From Emmonsiellopsis sp. PD_33 (taxonomy: Eukaryota > Ascomycota > Eurotiomycetes > Onygenales > Ajellomycetaceae), in contig JANTQF010000032.1 of assembly GCA_032988165.1 (NCBI GenBank), forward strand, positions 1 to 64,000: a stretch of DNA of 64,000 nt. The letters run 5' to 3'. This document shows, one piece after another, positions 12,110 through 24,945 of this stretch. Position 1 is the first letter of the stretch; each line of letters begins with the position of its first letter. The notes under the pieces were generated by a model, which saw nothing but the letters and a program-made list of their open reading frames with translations, was not told where the DNA came from and did no database searches. A program made the translations under genes and the position numbers.

Positions 12110-13280
12110 GATTTCAATGTGTATCTGGAGCAGAAATGGCAGTTTTCAGTAGAGGGTAATAGAAAAAACAGGAGGCAATGAAATGCATTGAAGGGCTCAA
12201 AAGGGGACATATTAAAGGCTTATGTCTTGGGGAAACCTTTAATACCATTCATAAATCAAGAGAAGAAGGGTAAATATGGCATGGCAAGGAAGAATCAAGC
12301 AAGACCCTGCATATCAACAGAAAGAAAGATGAGTTTTGATGTTGATGTGATGTTCCCCATCAATCAGATTATATAACCCAACATGCAGGAATCAACATCA
12401 CCCCCCCCCCCCTTTAACCCCCTAATTATGGTGTTCTGTTTTGATTAAACCACTTTGAAAATGCAATGGATGAAATGAAGAATACAAAGATATATGATAT
12501 AGAATAATATAATAAATGATATGGGTAGAATGAGATAGAATAATGATTACACACAGAATAAGAAGAATGAAAAAGGGGTAAAATTACAGTTAATAAGATA
12601 AGTAAATATAATTACAGATGATATGAGTCTCCAGGACTCTCTCTTTCTCCTCTCTTTCTCCTCTCTTTCTCCTCTCTTTTTCCTTTCTCTATCCCTACTG
12701 GAATGTATTTGTGCTTCCTGTTGGATTCAGGCAAAGCAAGGCCCCTGAGGGTGACTACAAACTGGAGGCTGTTTGTGAGCATGATAAGGAGTTTAGGTTA
12801 CATAGGTGGTTAGGAAGATAAAGATGATGGTCACCTGCAGTGAATTGAGGGGTTTGTTGCCTTGTAAGGTAATTAGATTAAATAGGTCAGTATCTTAACA
12901 GATTAAGGAGGAGGCAGTAGGAGAAAAGATGAGATTCATGTTATCTAGAGATAGGAGAATAGATCAGCAGAAGGTAGTATCAGGAATATATAGTAATTAA
13001 GATGTTATATAAAAGGTAGAATTGAAGTGGATGCAGAAAAATGTAATATTAAGAATCTAATTGATTATTACTAATTAATCTGGAGAATAATAAGAGAAGT
13101 AAAATTGAAAAGAAGAATAAAAATCAAAAGACATTCAAAAGATGATGCCAATATAATTACCCAAGGATGCATGAAGAATGACTTGAAGTTGCTCTTGTAA
13201 TGTGAGGTACAATTAGATATTAAGTAGGTTCTGGAAACCAGGAGTCAAGTTCATGGGCTCTAAAGTTGAGAGATGAAAGT
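12110..13280. other. Intergenic region with simple repeats
   Basis: Holds a C10 run near 12,402-12,412 and a 12-bp CTCTTTCTCCTC-type array at 12,636-12,690. A block near 12,990-13,055 (TAAGATGTTATAT...GAAGTGGATG) resembles the regions upstream of F-box copies 2a and 2b at about 6,868 and 9,458, which suggests a shared upstream module or another lost F-box copy. No gene recognised. Confidence 0.5.
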
Positions 13281-14749
13281 ATCAGTTAAATTTAACACCC
13301 AACTTAGCTATGTCAAGATAATTGGGGGGAGATGTCTCAGTAAACTTGAAACAGTATGTGCCATTATTCCATGAAACTATCCCACAGTGCAAGAAGGGTA
13401 TAATTCTCAAGCCACACTGCAAAGGTAAAGGCAGGTAAAGCAGATGGGTGGATTGTTTGTAAAAGGTTCTATCATTTTGTGGCATGAATGTCTCCAGAAC
13501 CTTATAGGCACACTGGGAGGAATGCATTGAGATGACCTCAAATCCACCATTTAATGTTAACTAGATAGTTATCTGTATTTTTAACCACAGTTGAATAAAT
13601 TATTGCCTGATTTGGCTGGTTTTTCCATCACAAACTGTTATCTGCCAGGGTCTGATATGTGTGTTACCAATGGTGTTATTAGGATGTATAGAAATGGAGT
13701 TGCTTGACTTGGAGATAGAAGTTGTATAGACAAGAAGTTCTTTGCAATTAAAGATAATGACTTCAAGAACATGGTCACAGAACCCAATAGAAAGTATAGT
13801 ATCTATAGTAGTCAGTATCAAATAAAGAAGGGCACTGGTTTCAATGGAATGAGCAGAAAGATAGCATGTTAACATATCTTTAACATAAAGATTACTCTGT
13901 CTAAGAAGATATGGATGCTCAGTTCATTTCATATACATGAATTGGAATGTCTCTATTGCTTCTAGATTCCAGATGAAGATGCTAAGCAAGAGATAATTTA
14001 TTAGCTGTTTATAGATACAGAACAATATAAAGGAATATACAAAACCTACATAAGCTTAAAAGTGAAGACATGTATGTATAGAATACCATTAGAATTGAGA
14101 AGCAGCTGAATGGGATCTGAGAGAAGCATGTGTCTGCATTCTTCAGGTAATTGCATCTCATAAGATTGAGAATTAGATGATAAGAAGTTAATTTCTCAAA
14201 ACAGCATCAAATCAGCAACTCAAGCTTTGTATTTACCAGCTATTACAAGGTCACTGGGATGGTCATATGAGTGGAAGGTAGTTGATTGAGCAGAGAGGAA
14301 TCTGCAATGTGTCTGAGCTATAAAGGTAGGAGTTAGTCACAGTTATAAAGAAGAGAATGGATAGATAGCATACTGATCATGCTATAATACTGGATCTTGA
14401 GGGCAGAGTTAAGAAGTAAAAATGTTTCTCATAACTTAGGCCACTCATACAGCCAACCATGCTCCTCAATCCACAAGAAGATAAATTCATTCCATAGCCT
14501 ACTCACCAGCTTGACACAGTCAAGAGAGTGAGGTTCAAGATGCTGTAGGATTAGGTTGAGGCAATTAAGATTAAGTTGGATAAATGAGTCTTTAGAGTTT
14601 ACAAGGACTTTGGATTGGCTTGGATGTATGGCCATTTCATTTGTATCAAATGGAATTGGCCATGAGAGGGGATGCCAGTTCTTGGGGTGTTTGGTGCAAA
14701 GCAGACAAGGGAAAAGGAAAAGTGAAGCCAAATAGATAAGGGGAGGCAA
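13280..14749 (-). pseudogene. F-box family protein, decayed (copy 3)
   Basis: The first 106 codons from the ATG at 14,749 are open and carry one of the clearest F-boxes of the array: LNCLNLILQHLEPHSL, then KLVSRLWNEFIFLWIEEHGW and LYEWPKL. Further down are broken C-terminal blocks; near 13,500-13,380 the block VLETFMPQNDRTFYKQSTH matches the family's ETFLPQSN.TF segment. Several stops interrupt the frame between 14,429 and 13,300. The F-box implies a Skp1-binding substrate adaptor. A palindromic site lies about 150 bp upstream of the start. Confidence 0.7.
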
Positions 14750-14904
14750 TACTCAGACTGTTTATTGTTGTGTTACTTTAATAACACAATAATAAAATCA
14801 GTGGTTTACTGATTGCATGTGATGTTGAATGGCAATCAAGGGATAAAATAACTTTAGTATTAATGAACAAAAAGAGAATCAAGAATAGAGAGTTAAAAGA
14901 TGAA

Positions 14905-14920
14905 CACTAAACAATTAGTG
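14905..14920. promoter_or_regulatory. Conserved intergenic palindrome (site 2)
   Basis: CACTAAACAATTAGTG followed by CATCAG, about 155 bp upstream of the start of F-box copy 3. Same inverted repeat as the other sites. Confidence 0.5.
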
Positions 14921-15239
14921 CATCAGAGTCTAAAATAGAAGGAGAGGGAGTAGAGAGAGAAGGTTGATGAGGTCCACTAGATGAAAAAGAAAAAGGAAAA
15001 AAAATAACTTTCATTGTAGGTACTAAGTGGATGGTTTATATTAACAGTGGGATTAACATAAATACTGCTAGAGGAGAGCTGAACAGATAGGCTATTATTA
15101 ATGTCAATTCCTAACAGTGTCTAATAAAAGCTTTATGAGGGAAAGAAAAGCAAGGAAAGAAAAGCATTATTTACAGGATAAAAAAGAATAGATCTGTAAA
15201 TTGCAGAAAAGAGTACTCTAGAACTAGAAGAATGTAGGT

Positions 15240-16710
15240 AAGTAGAATTGACCAAAATATTGGGCTTGCACTAGTATTCTCTTGTATTCAATGAGTTGAA
15301 CATCAAGATGGTCAAAGAACTGGCTAGGGTCTTATAGTTTGATTATAGAAAAGGGGAAGGTAGCCTTGAAGAATCACTTAATCTTTAGGGAGGTAAATTG
15401 TCTGAGAGCTTCATGTTCAGCTTTGTCAGTTAAATCCTGAAGGGTCAAGAAGAAGACTGTGTTATGCATGGCAAGTAAGACAGTAGGAATAGATGTTGAT
15501 AGCTCAATGGCAGGCAAATGATATGGAAAATCAGGCAGGGAAATGACATTGATCTCTCCTTGCATAAAAGTTTCATTATTCTAGGGTAAGAACTTGATAA
15601 GCACCATAATATGACATTGGGAACATAGTGGACTGATGAGTATAAATCTACTGCTAGGCAGAGGGTAGATGTGTACATCATGTTGCAAATCATCAGGAAA
15701 TTACTGGATGATGTTTTCATTCAAAGCATCAAGCATGATAATCCTACAGACTGAGTTAGTACTATCAGCTGGGAAGAGAGGCCCTGAATTGATATATACT
15801 AGGCATTTGCTGCCATTGGGTAGAATGCACTCAATAAAGGTGTGATTGGCCAGAGTAGAGTAGATAGTAGTTGGGGTGCTGTTTTATTAGTAGATGGGGT
15901 GTCCAGATTTAAGGTCATATGTAGATATACTGAGGCCATCAAAGTCCACTGTATACACCTTGTTCTTCCCAATTAAATATGGAGTGTTCCATGGGGCTGG
16001 ATAAGACCAATTCTGTCTGGTTTGAAGGCAGACAATGAGGATGATGCTAAGTCTGGAAGAGGAAAGGAGGACTGATGATTAGCTAGTTATTAAGATAATG
16101 TATAGGTTAGGGGGATATTTAACAAACCTTTGGTGATCAGAGATGCACAAAAGACCCACATCATTGACATATACTATGGTGAGGGAGGGGATAATATTAA
16201 AGAGACAAATAATCTCATAGTGTGAGCTCAGGGTATCATAATAAGCATATTAGCAGTAGATCTTGTAATCTTCAATCCAGGCTAGATAACTCCTGCCTAT
16301 GGATAGTTTGAAGTTGATATCATTAGGGAATAATTACTTCTCAGTGACTGTGCTGTGGGAGAAATAATAGAATGTGTTGGCTAAGAATTCTGTCAGCCTT
16401 GCAAGGAAAAAATGAAATATTAGTGCATACCTAGATGCAGATATTGTAGTCTCTTGGCTGATATATTCAGAGATGTAAATCAGTCAGTGTATTCAGGCCA
16501 GTAATAAAGCCAGCTATGCTTCTCAGCCCACAATATGGCAAAGTGATTCCAGGACATACTGACCTAGCTGAGGTGGTAGACATCAAAGGGTTCAAAATCA
16601 TTGAGAATCTTGAACACACACTCAGGAAGGAGGTAATCAAGTGGATTGGCACACTTAGTGGGAGGTTCTGGTTGCTGGGTATCACTAGATGAAGGGCTAA
16701 ATAGTGGCAT
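15240..16710 (-). pseudogene. F-box family protein, decayed (copy 4)
   Basis: The start is the ATG at 16,710 (MPLFSPSSSDTQQPEPP). The F-box LLPECVFKILNDFEPFDV is followed after a stop by family-type residues; a shift of frame separates it from the 'GLRSIAGF' reading that continues the same DNA. The block near 15,930-15,880 gives the 'YDLKSGHPIY' segment, and 15,565-15,374 holds a 63-codon open C-terminal piece. The gene ends near 15,240. The region 16,050-16,400 has a second partial copy at 17,375-17,720. Confidence 0.6.
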
Positions 16711-17143
16711 TTTTTGTGGGTGATTCAAAAGAGAGGGGTGACAAATGAAGAGAGAGAAAAAGGTTAAAAGTGTAAGTAGAAGTGTGATGTAGGTTCAGTG
16801 GAGAAATGACTGTAAAGAAAGAAACTTGTAGCTGGGCAGTTAGGAATAAGAAAAGACAGTGAATACAGTAAAATTATGGTGATGTTGGGCTATATTAAGG
16901 TTGAGTTAGATGCAGTGAGTAACACAACATGAGGCCTGACTGGGTCAAAGGATTTTATTCCTTACTATTTTCAGTAGTAAAAATGGTGGGGGGGGGCAGC
17001 AAGCATGAAAAGAGACTATACATAAATTAAGGTCTTCTTAGTATATAGTACTATAATATGTCCAGCCTTGTTACAGGCAAAAGGGGGATCAACAGGGTAA
17101 TAGTAGATAGATTTATGAGAATAAAGAATGTTTTAAAGATAAA

Positions 17144-17159
17144 CACTAAACAATTAGTG
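17144..17159. promoter_or_regulatory. Conserved intergenic palindrome (site 3)
   Basis: CACTAAACAATTAGTG followed by TATCAG, about 430 bp upstream of the start of F-box copy 4. Confidence 0.5.
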
Positions 17160-17209
17160 TATCAGGGTGTTAGAAAGTAGAGGAGAAAGTATGTTTAAAA
17201 TTGGAACAA

Positions 17210-17720
17210 CACAGTATAAGAGCTGCATGAGGTTGGGGTGTTGGCTATGACCCTGACTGTTCCATCATTGGAAACTTGAATGTTAAGAAGATGGTAGATC
17301 AGGAACAGTAAACCTCTAATGAATTGTAAGGGGGCTAGGAAATAGTATCAGTTAATAGTTATAGTTAATAGAGCTTTAGGTCTGGGAGAGGGAAGGAGGA
17401 CTGATGGTTAGCTAGTTGTTATAATAATGTATAGGTTAGGGGGATTTAACAAACCTCTAATGATTGGAGATGCATAAGAGACCTGTATTATTCATGTGGA
17501 CAGTGGGATAAGGTTAAAGGGGCAAAAGATCTAATAGCACAGACTCAAGATAGAATGATAAACATATTAGTAGTAGACCTTACAATCTTTAATTCATACC
17601 ATATAACTACCAGCTATGAATAGTTTGAAGTTGAAATCATCATGGAACAATTGTTTCATAATGACCATGCCATGAGAGAAATAATAGAATGTGCAAGCTA
17701 AGAATCTCATTAGACTTATG
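17210..17720 (-). pseudogene. Mosaic F-box gene fragment
   Basis: The right part, 17,375-17,720, repeats the segment 16,050-16,400 of copy 4 (TAGGTTAGGGGGATTTAACA and neighbours). The left part, 17,210-17,375, instead repeats 23,715-23,900 of copy 7 (TATGACCCTGACTGTTCCAT and neighbours). No F-box is present. The piece looks like a deletion or recombination product joining two different family members. Confidence 0.55.
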
Positions 17721-18019
17721 TAGTAAGGTAAATTTTAATCATAGCAGCAAAATCATGGCAATGTCTGCTCATATCAAGATCAAAATAGATGCAGTGTATA
17801 ACACAAAATGCAAGCCCTGATCTGGGTTGCTGGGTGTGGGTGATTTTGGTTGCCTGCTATTTTTAGTGACATAAACCACAGAAGATAGGAGAAGGAAAAG
17901 AACAAAGCACTAAAATCATGCATAATGGGTGCTGTGATGGATTGATGTAATAATTTACTGTACTCAGTTTTTTTTTTTTTTTTTGCCTGTACTTGGAATC
18001 AAACTCTTCATCAATTTAG
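17721..18019. other. Spacer with T-run
   Basis: No gene seen. Holds a T17-18 run near 17,968-17,985. Confidence 0.35.
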
Positions 18020-18900
18020 TGTGACAGACCACATCACTGAAAGAGGACAGAGGAAATGAAGGCATTCAGTGTGCTTTGATAATATGATCAACATAAGATG
18101 GAAAGATGTCTCAGGCAGAATTGCTGTATAGACTATTAAAAAAAAAAAAAAAGAAAGATGGGTTTAAAAGTCAAAGAGGAAAACATGGGAGTATGAATAT
18201 GATGTGCCTGTGATTACCCAGATTATGTCTCAGAATGTTATCTGAATGTCAGGTATAAGATCACAGTGGTTTGGAAAGCCTGTAATGGGTTGGATGGAGT
18301 CCAGGTGAAATATTAAGTCAATTAAGACATTCAAATCATTAGTAATCTATTTGTGAAGTTGATGATCAGTATATTAATGGAGAATGAAGAAGTGGGTTAC
18401 AAAATCTAAAGATTCAACAGCAAGACAGAGGGATAGGTGAATGACAAGATATTTTAAGGATAAATTGTATAGAAGAATAGCATCTGTTTGGTGTTTAATA
18501 AAGATGCCATCACCCTGCAGTAAAAATGTTTTGATAAGCATTAAGGATTGGATGGAAGATGATCATTCAATGAATGTAAATCTCCCACTCAATGCTTCCT
18601 GCATATAGGAGGAGGAAGATCATGGCTGGTAGAATTGCTGCAGAGCTTCACCACTAGAAAAGTATAAAACTCTGAGGCTGATAACCTCAGTTGGAGGTGA
18701 TCTGATGTAGAACTCTAAATGGATGGTTCATTCAGAGCCATTGAGTAAAATAAGCTTAATTATTCTGGGAACTCTTTCAAATTCAAAGTACCATGCCCTC
18801 ATTTTGAGTATTAGGCATGAGTAGATACAACAGCTGGATTTGAGATTATATGCAGACATGGTTAGCAGCCTGAGTTAGATGTTTAAAATAACTAAAGATT
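18020..18900 (-). pseudogene. F-box gene C-terminal fragment (partial duplicate of copy 5)
   Basis: Closely parallels 19,450-20,170 of copy 5 with a shift of about 1.27 kb. For example, GATGCCATCACCCTGCAGTA near 18,505 corresponds to GATGCTATCACTCTGCAGTA near 19,771. Only the C-terminal blocks remain and no F-box lies upstream within reach. An A14 run interrupts it near 18,140. Confidence 0.6.
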
Positions 18901-19160
18901 ATTAGCCTGGCAGTGTACTTAGCTTGAATAATGGCAGAAGAAGAGAAAATCTAAAGACCTACTGAGCAATGATTATGTTGTTTTTCAGTATACTGATAGC
19001 CCTGCTTTGTTAACTAGCTGCATGCAAGGCATGCATAATATAGAAACTAATCTGTGGTGCAGGAGATAAGCAACATACAGATAGAGGTTTACTTGAGTAT
19101 AAAGAGAATGAAAATGAGAAAAGTGGGTAGCATTAGAATATGAGGTAGCTTAAAGATAGA

Positions 19161-19176
19161 CTCTAAGTAATTAGGG
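19161..19176. promoter_or_regulatory. Degenerate intergenic palindrome (site 4)
   Basis: CTCTAAGTAATTAGGG followed by TATCAG, a weakened version of the CACTAA-N4-TTAGTG palindrome, between the copy 5 fragment and copy 5. Confidence 0.35.
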
Positions 19177-19456
19177 TATCAGAACATAAGATGAAAGCAG
19201 AAGAGAGAAATAATAATAATAAAGAAAAATATCTAGTAAAATAATAATAGGATTTGAAAGAGTATTGAGTAATGAAATGCACAATTAATGTGCCTAATCA
19301 GATGAGAAAAACCCTGCACAGAGCTACAGTTAGACAGTAAAAAATATGGACTGTAGTAAATAGCAAATAGAAAGATATATGACAAGATACTATACCATAT
19401 GAATTGTAGGAGACAAAAGAAAAACAGTAGATTTAAAAGTCTCAGAGCACAACCTA

Positions 19457-20929
19457 TTAGTGTGGAAATATTATGGGACAAACTGCACAGATTGTCCCTT
19501 CAGGCATTATTTGGATGTGAGGGGTAAGATTGCTGTGCTTTGGAAAGCCTATAATAGGTTGGAAGGAGTCTAATTTAAAGATTATGTCAATTAAGACTCC
19601 AAACTCATCACTGACCTGCTTGTGCAGTTGATGATTGGTAGACAGCTGGAGAATGCAGTAGTAGGTTAGAGAACCCAAAAATCTGATAGCAAGACAGAGG
19701 GATGGGTGAATGGAAAGGCATTTTAAGGGTAAATTGCATAAATGAATGGCATCTATTTGATGTTTGGTAAAGATGCTATCACTCTGCAGTAAAAATGTTT
19801 TAATAATCATCAGGGTTTGGATGGAAGAGAGTCAGCTGATAAACATAAATCCCCCATGAAAGACTACTTTAACATATGAGGAGGAAGACTATAGCTGGTA
19901 GAAATACTAGAGAATATCACCACTGAAAGGATCCACAATTTTGAGGCTAATAGATATAGTATAGCTCATCTGAGGTGACCTGAAAAAGATAGAGTATGAT
20001 TGAATGATCCATTCAGAGCCATTAGGTAGAATAAGCTCAATGAATGTTACAGACTCAAAGGACAGTCTGTTTGATTCTAATATTATGTGTGAGTAGATAA
20101 GACAGCCAGATTTAAGATTATATGCCTGTAGGTAGCTCAAATGTGCATGTATAAAGTTTGTTCCTCCCAATCAGGTATGGAATCTGATTTTGCACAGATC
20201 ATGCTTGGCCCCCTGCAAGAGGTTGGATGACTGTTCTGGGCAGACATTATTAGTAAAGTACTGATAAGTAAAATGAGGGATTTAGAGGTCATACTGGGAA
20301 TAAATAGGATAAGAAGCATGTAGGTAAAGATATAAAATATCAGCAGTATTGATGAGAACTTTGCTTATTATAGGAGAAAAGTATGAATGGGGTTAAATCT
20401 GGGTCAGTAAACTGAAGGTAACACCATCAAGTGTTTATCAATATAACTTATTGCTATCTACCCAGGCTATGTAATAGCCTACTACTACAAATAGGAAAGC
20501 TTCTGAATATTTTTGTAAAATAATTTCATTTCCCTTGGAAAAGTTGATAAGCAACTTGGCTAGTATAAGATAAATAAGAAAGTTAGTATCAGTAAATATA
20601 AAAAAGAGCAAATAAATAAATGACATACCCAGAGTGGTATATTACTTGAATCTGACTTCTGGTGAAGGGGGTAGGGGGGAGGATATAAACTGGGTGCAAT
20701 GATACCTCTAGCTATGGTCCTGGATTCATAAGGTGGTGTATGCATTGAATGAATGGCTGACAAGTCTGAAGTGGTGAATGTCATCTAGCATGAGATGATG
20801 AAAGATGAGAAGAAAACAGTCCTTATCTAAATAGATAATTAGGCTGATGGGATGCAGAGCTGGTGCTACTATGCAAATATCTGACATCATACATAGTAAG
20901 TTAGATATGGCAGTAGAAAGGCAGGACAA
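19457..20929 (-). pseudogene. F-box family protein, decayed (copy 5)
   Basis: The start is placed at the ATG at 20,929. The F-box LDKDCFLLIFHHLMLDD is followed by RLVSHSFNAY. Next come VVVGYYIAWVDSNKLY near 20,500-20,440, AYNLKSGCLIYSHI near 20,125-20,085, IELILPNGSEWII near 20,040, and IIKTFLLQSDSIFTKHQ near 19,805. This one copy shows the full block order of the family. Stops separate the pieces; the longest open pieces are 60-117 codons. The F-box points to an SCF ubiquitin ligase adaptor; the C-terminal blocks look like repeated beta-strand units, perhaps a degenerate propeller, which is only an inference. Confidence 0.7.
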
Positions 20930-21479
20930 GAAAATGGGTAGAATGGTGAACTAAAGATTATTAGCCTGAATGTGAACTTATCTGATAGAACAAAATATAT
21001 AAAGCTAGGAGGAGAGGAATTGATACTGACCTTGATGATGGTGATGTTAAATATTAATGATTGCAGATGGAGGAAGAGTGTGGGCAACAGCTGTGTTCTT
21101 TTAGTAACTCAGCAACTTAGGCTGCTTTGTTAACCAGCTGCAAACAGCACTTACATAATATAAGAACTCACTACTAGATGGGAAAAGAAAATAAAGAAAT
21201 TAGATAGTTGCTATAATTATTAATATAATGATGTCCTCCTCTGCTGCTGCTTGCTCAAAGCCAAATTAGTTTTAACCCATAGAGACAATAAAATGAGTAA
21301 ATATAAGGGGGAAAAAAAAATAGAAAGGCATAGCAGGAGATATTAGGTCTTATAAAGTATAAGAGTTGGAGAGTAATGAAGAAGAAGGGAAATAGAGAGA
21401 TATAGCATGAAATACTGTGTTCTATAAAATATAGAACTTAGTGTTTTAAAAGTTAAAGATTGAAACCTGGGGTGGTATA
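20930..21479. other. Intergenic, no gene recognised
   Basis: AT-rich spacer. A stretch of about 80 bp occurs twice in loosely related form (GGCATAGCAGGAGATATTAG near 21,326 and ATATAGCATGAAATACTGTG near 21,399). Confidence 0.35.
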
Positions 21480-22916
21480 TTTAGGGGTGTGTCTGCAATT
21501 ATCTAAATGGTTCCTTGGGGGGTTATTTGGATATCAGTGATATGAGCAGGATGCTCTGCAGAGCTGATAGTAAGTTGGAAATCTTTCAGAGTAAATAATG
21601 AATCAATTGATTGTCACAACAGAGAATTTGCCCTCTATAATAAGCTACTAGGAGCTGAGGTGAGAATGAAACAGTGGATCACAGATTCCAGAGATCCTAT
21701 AGTGAGGTGGAGAGATGAATGAATGCATACTGTCTTGAGGTCTTAAGATGATTTGTGTACTTTGAGAAGATCTGTTTGATGTATAGTAAAGGTCCCATTA
21801 CTCTGTAGTAAAAATGTCTGAATAAGGATTATATTTTCCTCATCATGACCTGTTTATCTGATGAAAAGAAAGCCCCCATTTGATTCTGATTGCATATAGG
21901 AGCAGAATGGGAAGCACTGCTGAGAAAACTCTTGTAGTACTTAACCATTGGAAGGGTCAATAACCTTAAGATGGGATATGCAGGAAATATTGGATCCAGA
22001 CAAGTTATAGTGGAACTCTGAGTATATCATATGTTCAGAGCTATTGCAGAGGGTAAGCTCTATAGCATTGGAATATCTTGTAAAGGAATGGCACCATGCC
22101 TTGGCTTGTGGAATTAGCTGTGAGTAAACCAGACTGCCAGATTCAAGATTGTAGGCTGACATGGTTAATGACAGCAGTGAACAGGTGTAAAGCTTATTTT
22201 TTCCAATTAGAAAGAAAGTCTGATGTGGTGGCAGAGACCAGGGTTCCCCTCCCATCAGGGGTTAAATAAATATCCTATGAATGGATTGTTGAGCAAACTA
22301 TTTATCAGTATAAAGAAGAAAGATGGAGCTGATGTGGAAACATATCTAGATTCTAAAGTGGGTGAAAAGACACAGCAGACATCAGCAGCATTAATAAAGA
22401 CTTTATTTTGAGTATGATGGGCAAAGCAAGGCAATGAAAGCTAAATTGATGAATCAAGTTTGAGACTATGAACTATTTACTAATAAACACTAGCATCATC
22501 AAGCCAGATCAGGTAGTCACCTGCTGTTGTAAAGTATGATGTGCTGGGGAGGTTCCAGATGAGAGTTATCTTACCCTTAGAGAAGTTATGAATTGACTTA
22601 CCTGATAGGAATATGAAAGTTAGTAGCAGGAAGCATAAAAAGGATAGATAGACAATGTACAAAGATTATTATATGGTATAACTTCAGATTTGAGTGCAAT
22701 AAACATGAGTAAGTCTTTCAACTCAGGCCAGTAATATTGCCAACCATACTTAGTGATCTACACTGTGACATATTTATTCCACTCATTGTTGATGAGTTTG
22801 AGGCTGCAGAGTTCACTATGCAAAATGTAGTAAAAGATAAGGAGAATACAGTTATAGTTGAGGCATTCAATGGGGCTGACAGAGTGAGAGGGTTGGGTGA
22901 CATGGAAATCAGACAT
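21480..22916 (-). pseudogene. F-box family protein, decayed (copy 6)
   Basis: The start is the ATG at 22,916 (MSDFHVTQPSHSVSP). The F-box LNYNCILLIFYYILHSEL is followed by the family end block with NNEWNKYVTV, a stop in place of the conserved Trp, and GWQYYWPEL. Then YFTTAGDYLIWLDDASVY near 22,540-22,480, LIGKNKLYTCSLLSLTMSAY near 22,220-22,160, LESGSLVYSQL near 22,150, and IQTFLLQSNGTFT near 21,820. The 22,255-21,941 piece is open for 104 codons. It ends near 21,480. Confidence 0.7.
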
Positions 22917-23451
22917 TGTAGGCAGTAGAATTAATATGCAGATGGCAAGATGTGATAAGAAGAATAGTGAGATGCATGAGGTAACTATGCAAGGAGTATT
23001 AGACTAGCTGTGTGTTGGGAGGGTTGAAAGGAAAAATGGAAAGCTATATATAGAGGAATTGAAACTAACCTTGATGCTAATGTGAAGAATTGATGATTGC
23101 AGATAGAAGATGATATTAAAATAGCTATTATAAGACAGCTGTGTTCCTCATGTCTTGTTGACTGTATCTTTATTAGTGTCCAAGGTTGGGAAGGGGAGAG
23201 CACCCCCCTGATCTGACTTAGTGAAATCACATGATCCCACTGAAGCTGGACCCCTCCCATTTTTAGTGTATAGTAATATAATACCATCAACTGGGCCAGT
23301 TGATGCCATATAAAACTAAGAGCTCATAATTACTGGGTGGCAATGATTTGCCAGGCATTTTAAAAGCTAGAAACTGATACAGAAGGATAAGGAGAATGAA
23401 AGTGATAAAAGTAAGTAGTGTTAGAAGAATGAAGAATTGTTTAAAGATAAA

Positions 23452-23467
23452 CACTAAACAATTAGTG
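23452..23467. promoter_or_regulatory. Conserved intergenic palindrome (site 5)
   Basis: CACTAAACAATTAGTG followed by TATCAG, about 540 bp upstream of the start of F-box copy 6. Confidence 0.5.
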
Positions 23468-23719
23468 TATCAGGGCATGGGACTGAAGCAGAGGAGAGCA
23501 TTGAAAAAGTACAGGAAATTTGAATGAGAAATAAATGCTGAAAAGCATTTAAAAGTAATATAATAGTTGCACAATGGATAAGAATAGTCAAACTCTGGTG
23601 AACCCTATAAGACAGAGATTAGATGAAAACTGATATAGGGGAGGGGGGCTAGCATCAAAGGCCCAGTAAAAGATAAGCATACCAAGTATCAAAGAAGGAA
23701 ACTGAAAGCACTTTTAAAA

Positions 23720-24945
23720 TTAGAACAACACAGTATAGGAGCTGTGTGAGGTTAGGGTATCAGCTATGACCCTGACTGTTCCATCATTGGAAACTTGGAT
23801 GTCAAGAAGACAGCAGATTGGGAACAGTAAACCTCTAATGGGTTGTAGGGGGGCTAGGAAATAATATTAGTTGATAGTTATAGTTGACAGGGCTTCAAAG
23901 TATTCTGTGTGTCATGGATTATAACTGGTTAGGTCAATTGGAATAATATTAGGGAGGTCAGTGGAGAGGTTCAGGAAGAGAGAGATTGAGGGGATAAAGA
24001 GACTTATTAGTCATACAAAATAGCATGAAATAATAGCATCCCTTTAATAGCTGATAAAATGGCCACTAAAATGGGGTGAGAACATCTCAATCAACACCAT
24101 GTCTTTATATCAATGAGAGTGAGAAATAGCTGCAAATCTACCCTTAGAAGTGGGTTTTAAGTACCCATTCTCAGACCAGACATGGGAGATTTCATCAACA
24201 ATCTTGCCATTGGATGTGTCGATGATTTTAAGGCATCCATAGTGAAAATAAGCATTGTCTAAGTCTAATAAGCCACAAGTGTGTGAATAAACCAGGCACT
24301 CTGAATGATCAGGGAGGATAATCTTGATTGAAATGCAGGCATTAGGAAGATGAAAGGCAGAAACCTCATCATTGATAGCTGTTTATCTATATATTTAAGT
24401 ATCAGATATGAGATTATAGGCTGACATCATTGAGGGTTAATTGCAGCAGGTATAGAGTTTTTTGTTGCTGATAAAGTATGGGTAATCCCTGGTAAATAGA
24501 GATTATAATTCTGCTCTATCCAGAGATTGGATATAAATACTAGGGCAGTCCTAATAGTTAGCTAGTAATAGGGATGGCAAACAGAACTGCAATGTGGTAA
24601 ACAAAACATACTGAGGCTTGAGGTCAGCAGAAATGATGCACAGTATACCAGCAGAGTTGACCTTAACAGTATAGGTAGAGAGGTAGTAGATTGAGATATT
24701 AAGCTTATATAGCTAGCTACAAGGGTTCCCATCAAGAACCCTTCAGTAAACTCCATCTGGAGCTACCCAGACAGCATAGCAGCCTGCTGCCAAAAAGGAT
24801 GTTGTGTGTGGGAAACAATAATATGAAGCTATGGATCTGATGTGTAAATTGTATTGTGTGGTTGGCTGGAGGAGTTAGGGAGGTGGATCTAACAAGGGTG
24901 TGCTGTAGACAGGCATGGTAGTAGTCAGACATAGAGAAGAAGAGA
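23720..24945 (-). pseudogene. F-box family member lacking a recognisable F-box (copy 7)
   Basis: The minus strand near 24,810-24,740 gives a reading like the family's 'AGGDY..WV...VY' block. Blocks near 24,430-24,300 correspond to the 'AYDL.SG' and 'ILP...SE' segments, and the end near 23,900-23,720 matches the left half of the mosaic fragment at 17,210-17,375. I could not find a convincing F-box between 24,945 and 25,250, so it is lost or too decayed to see. Confidence 0.45.
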
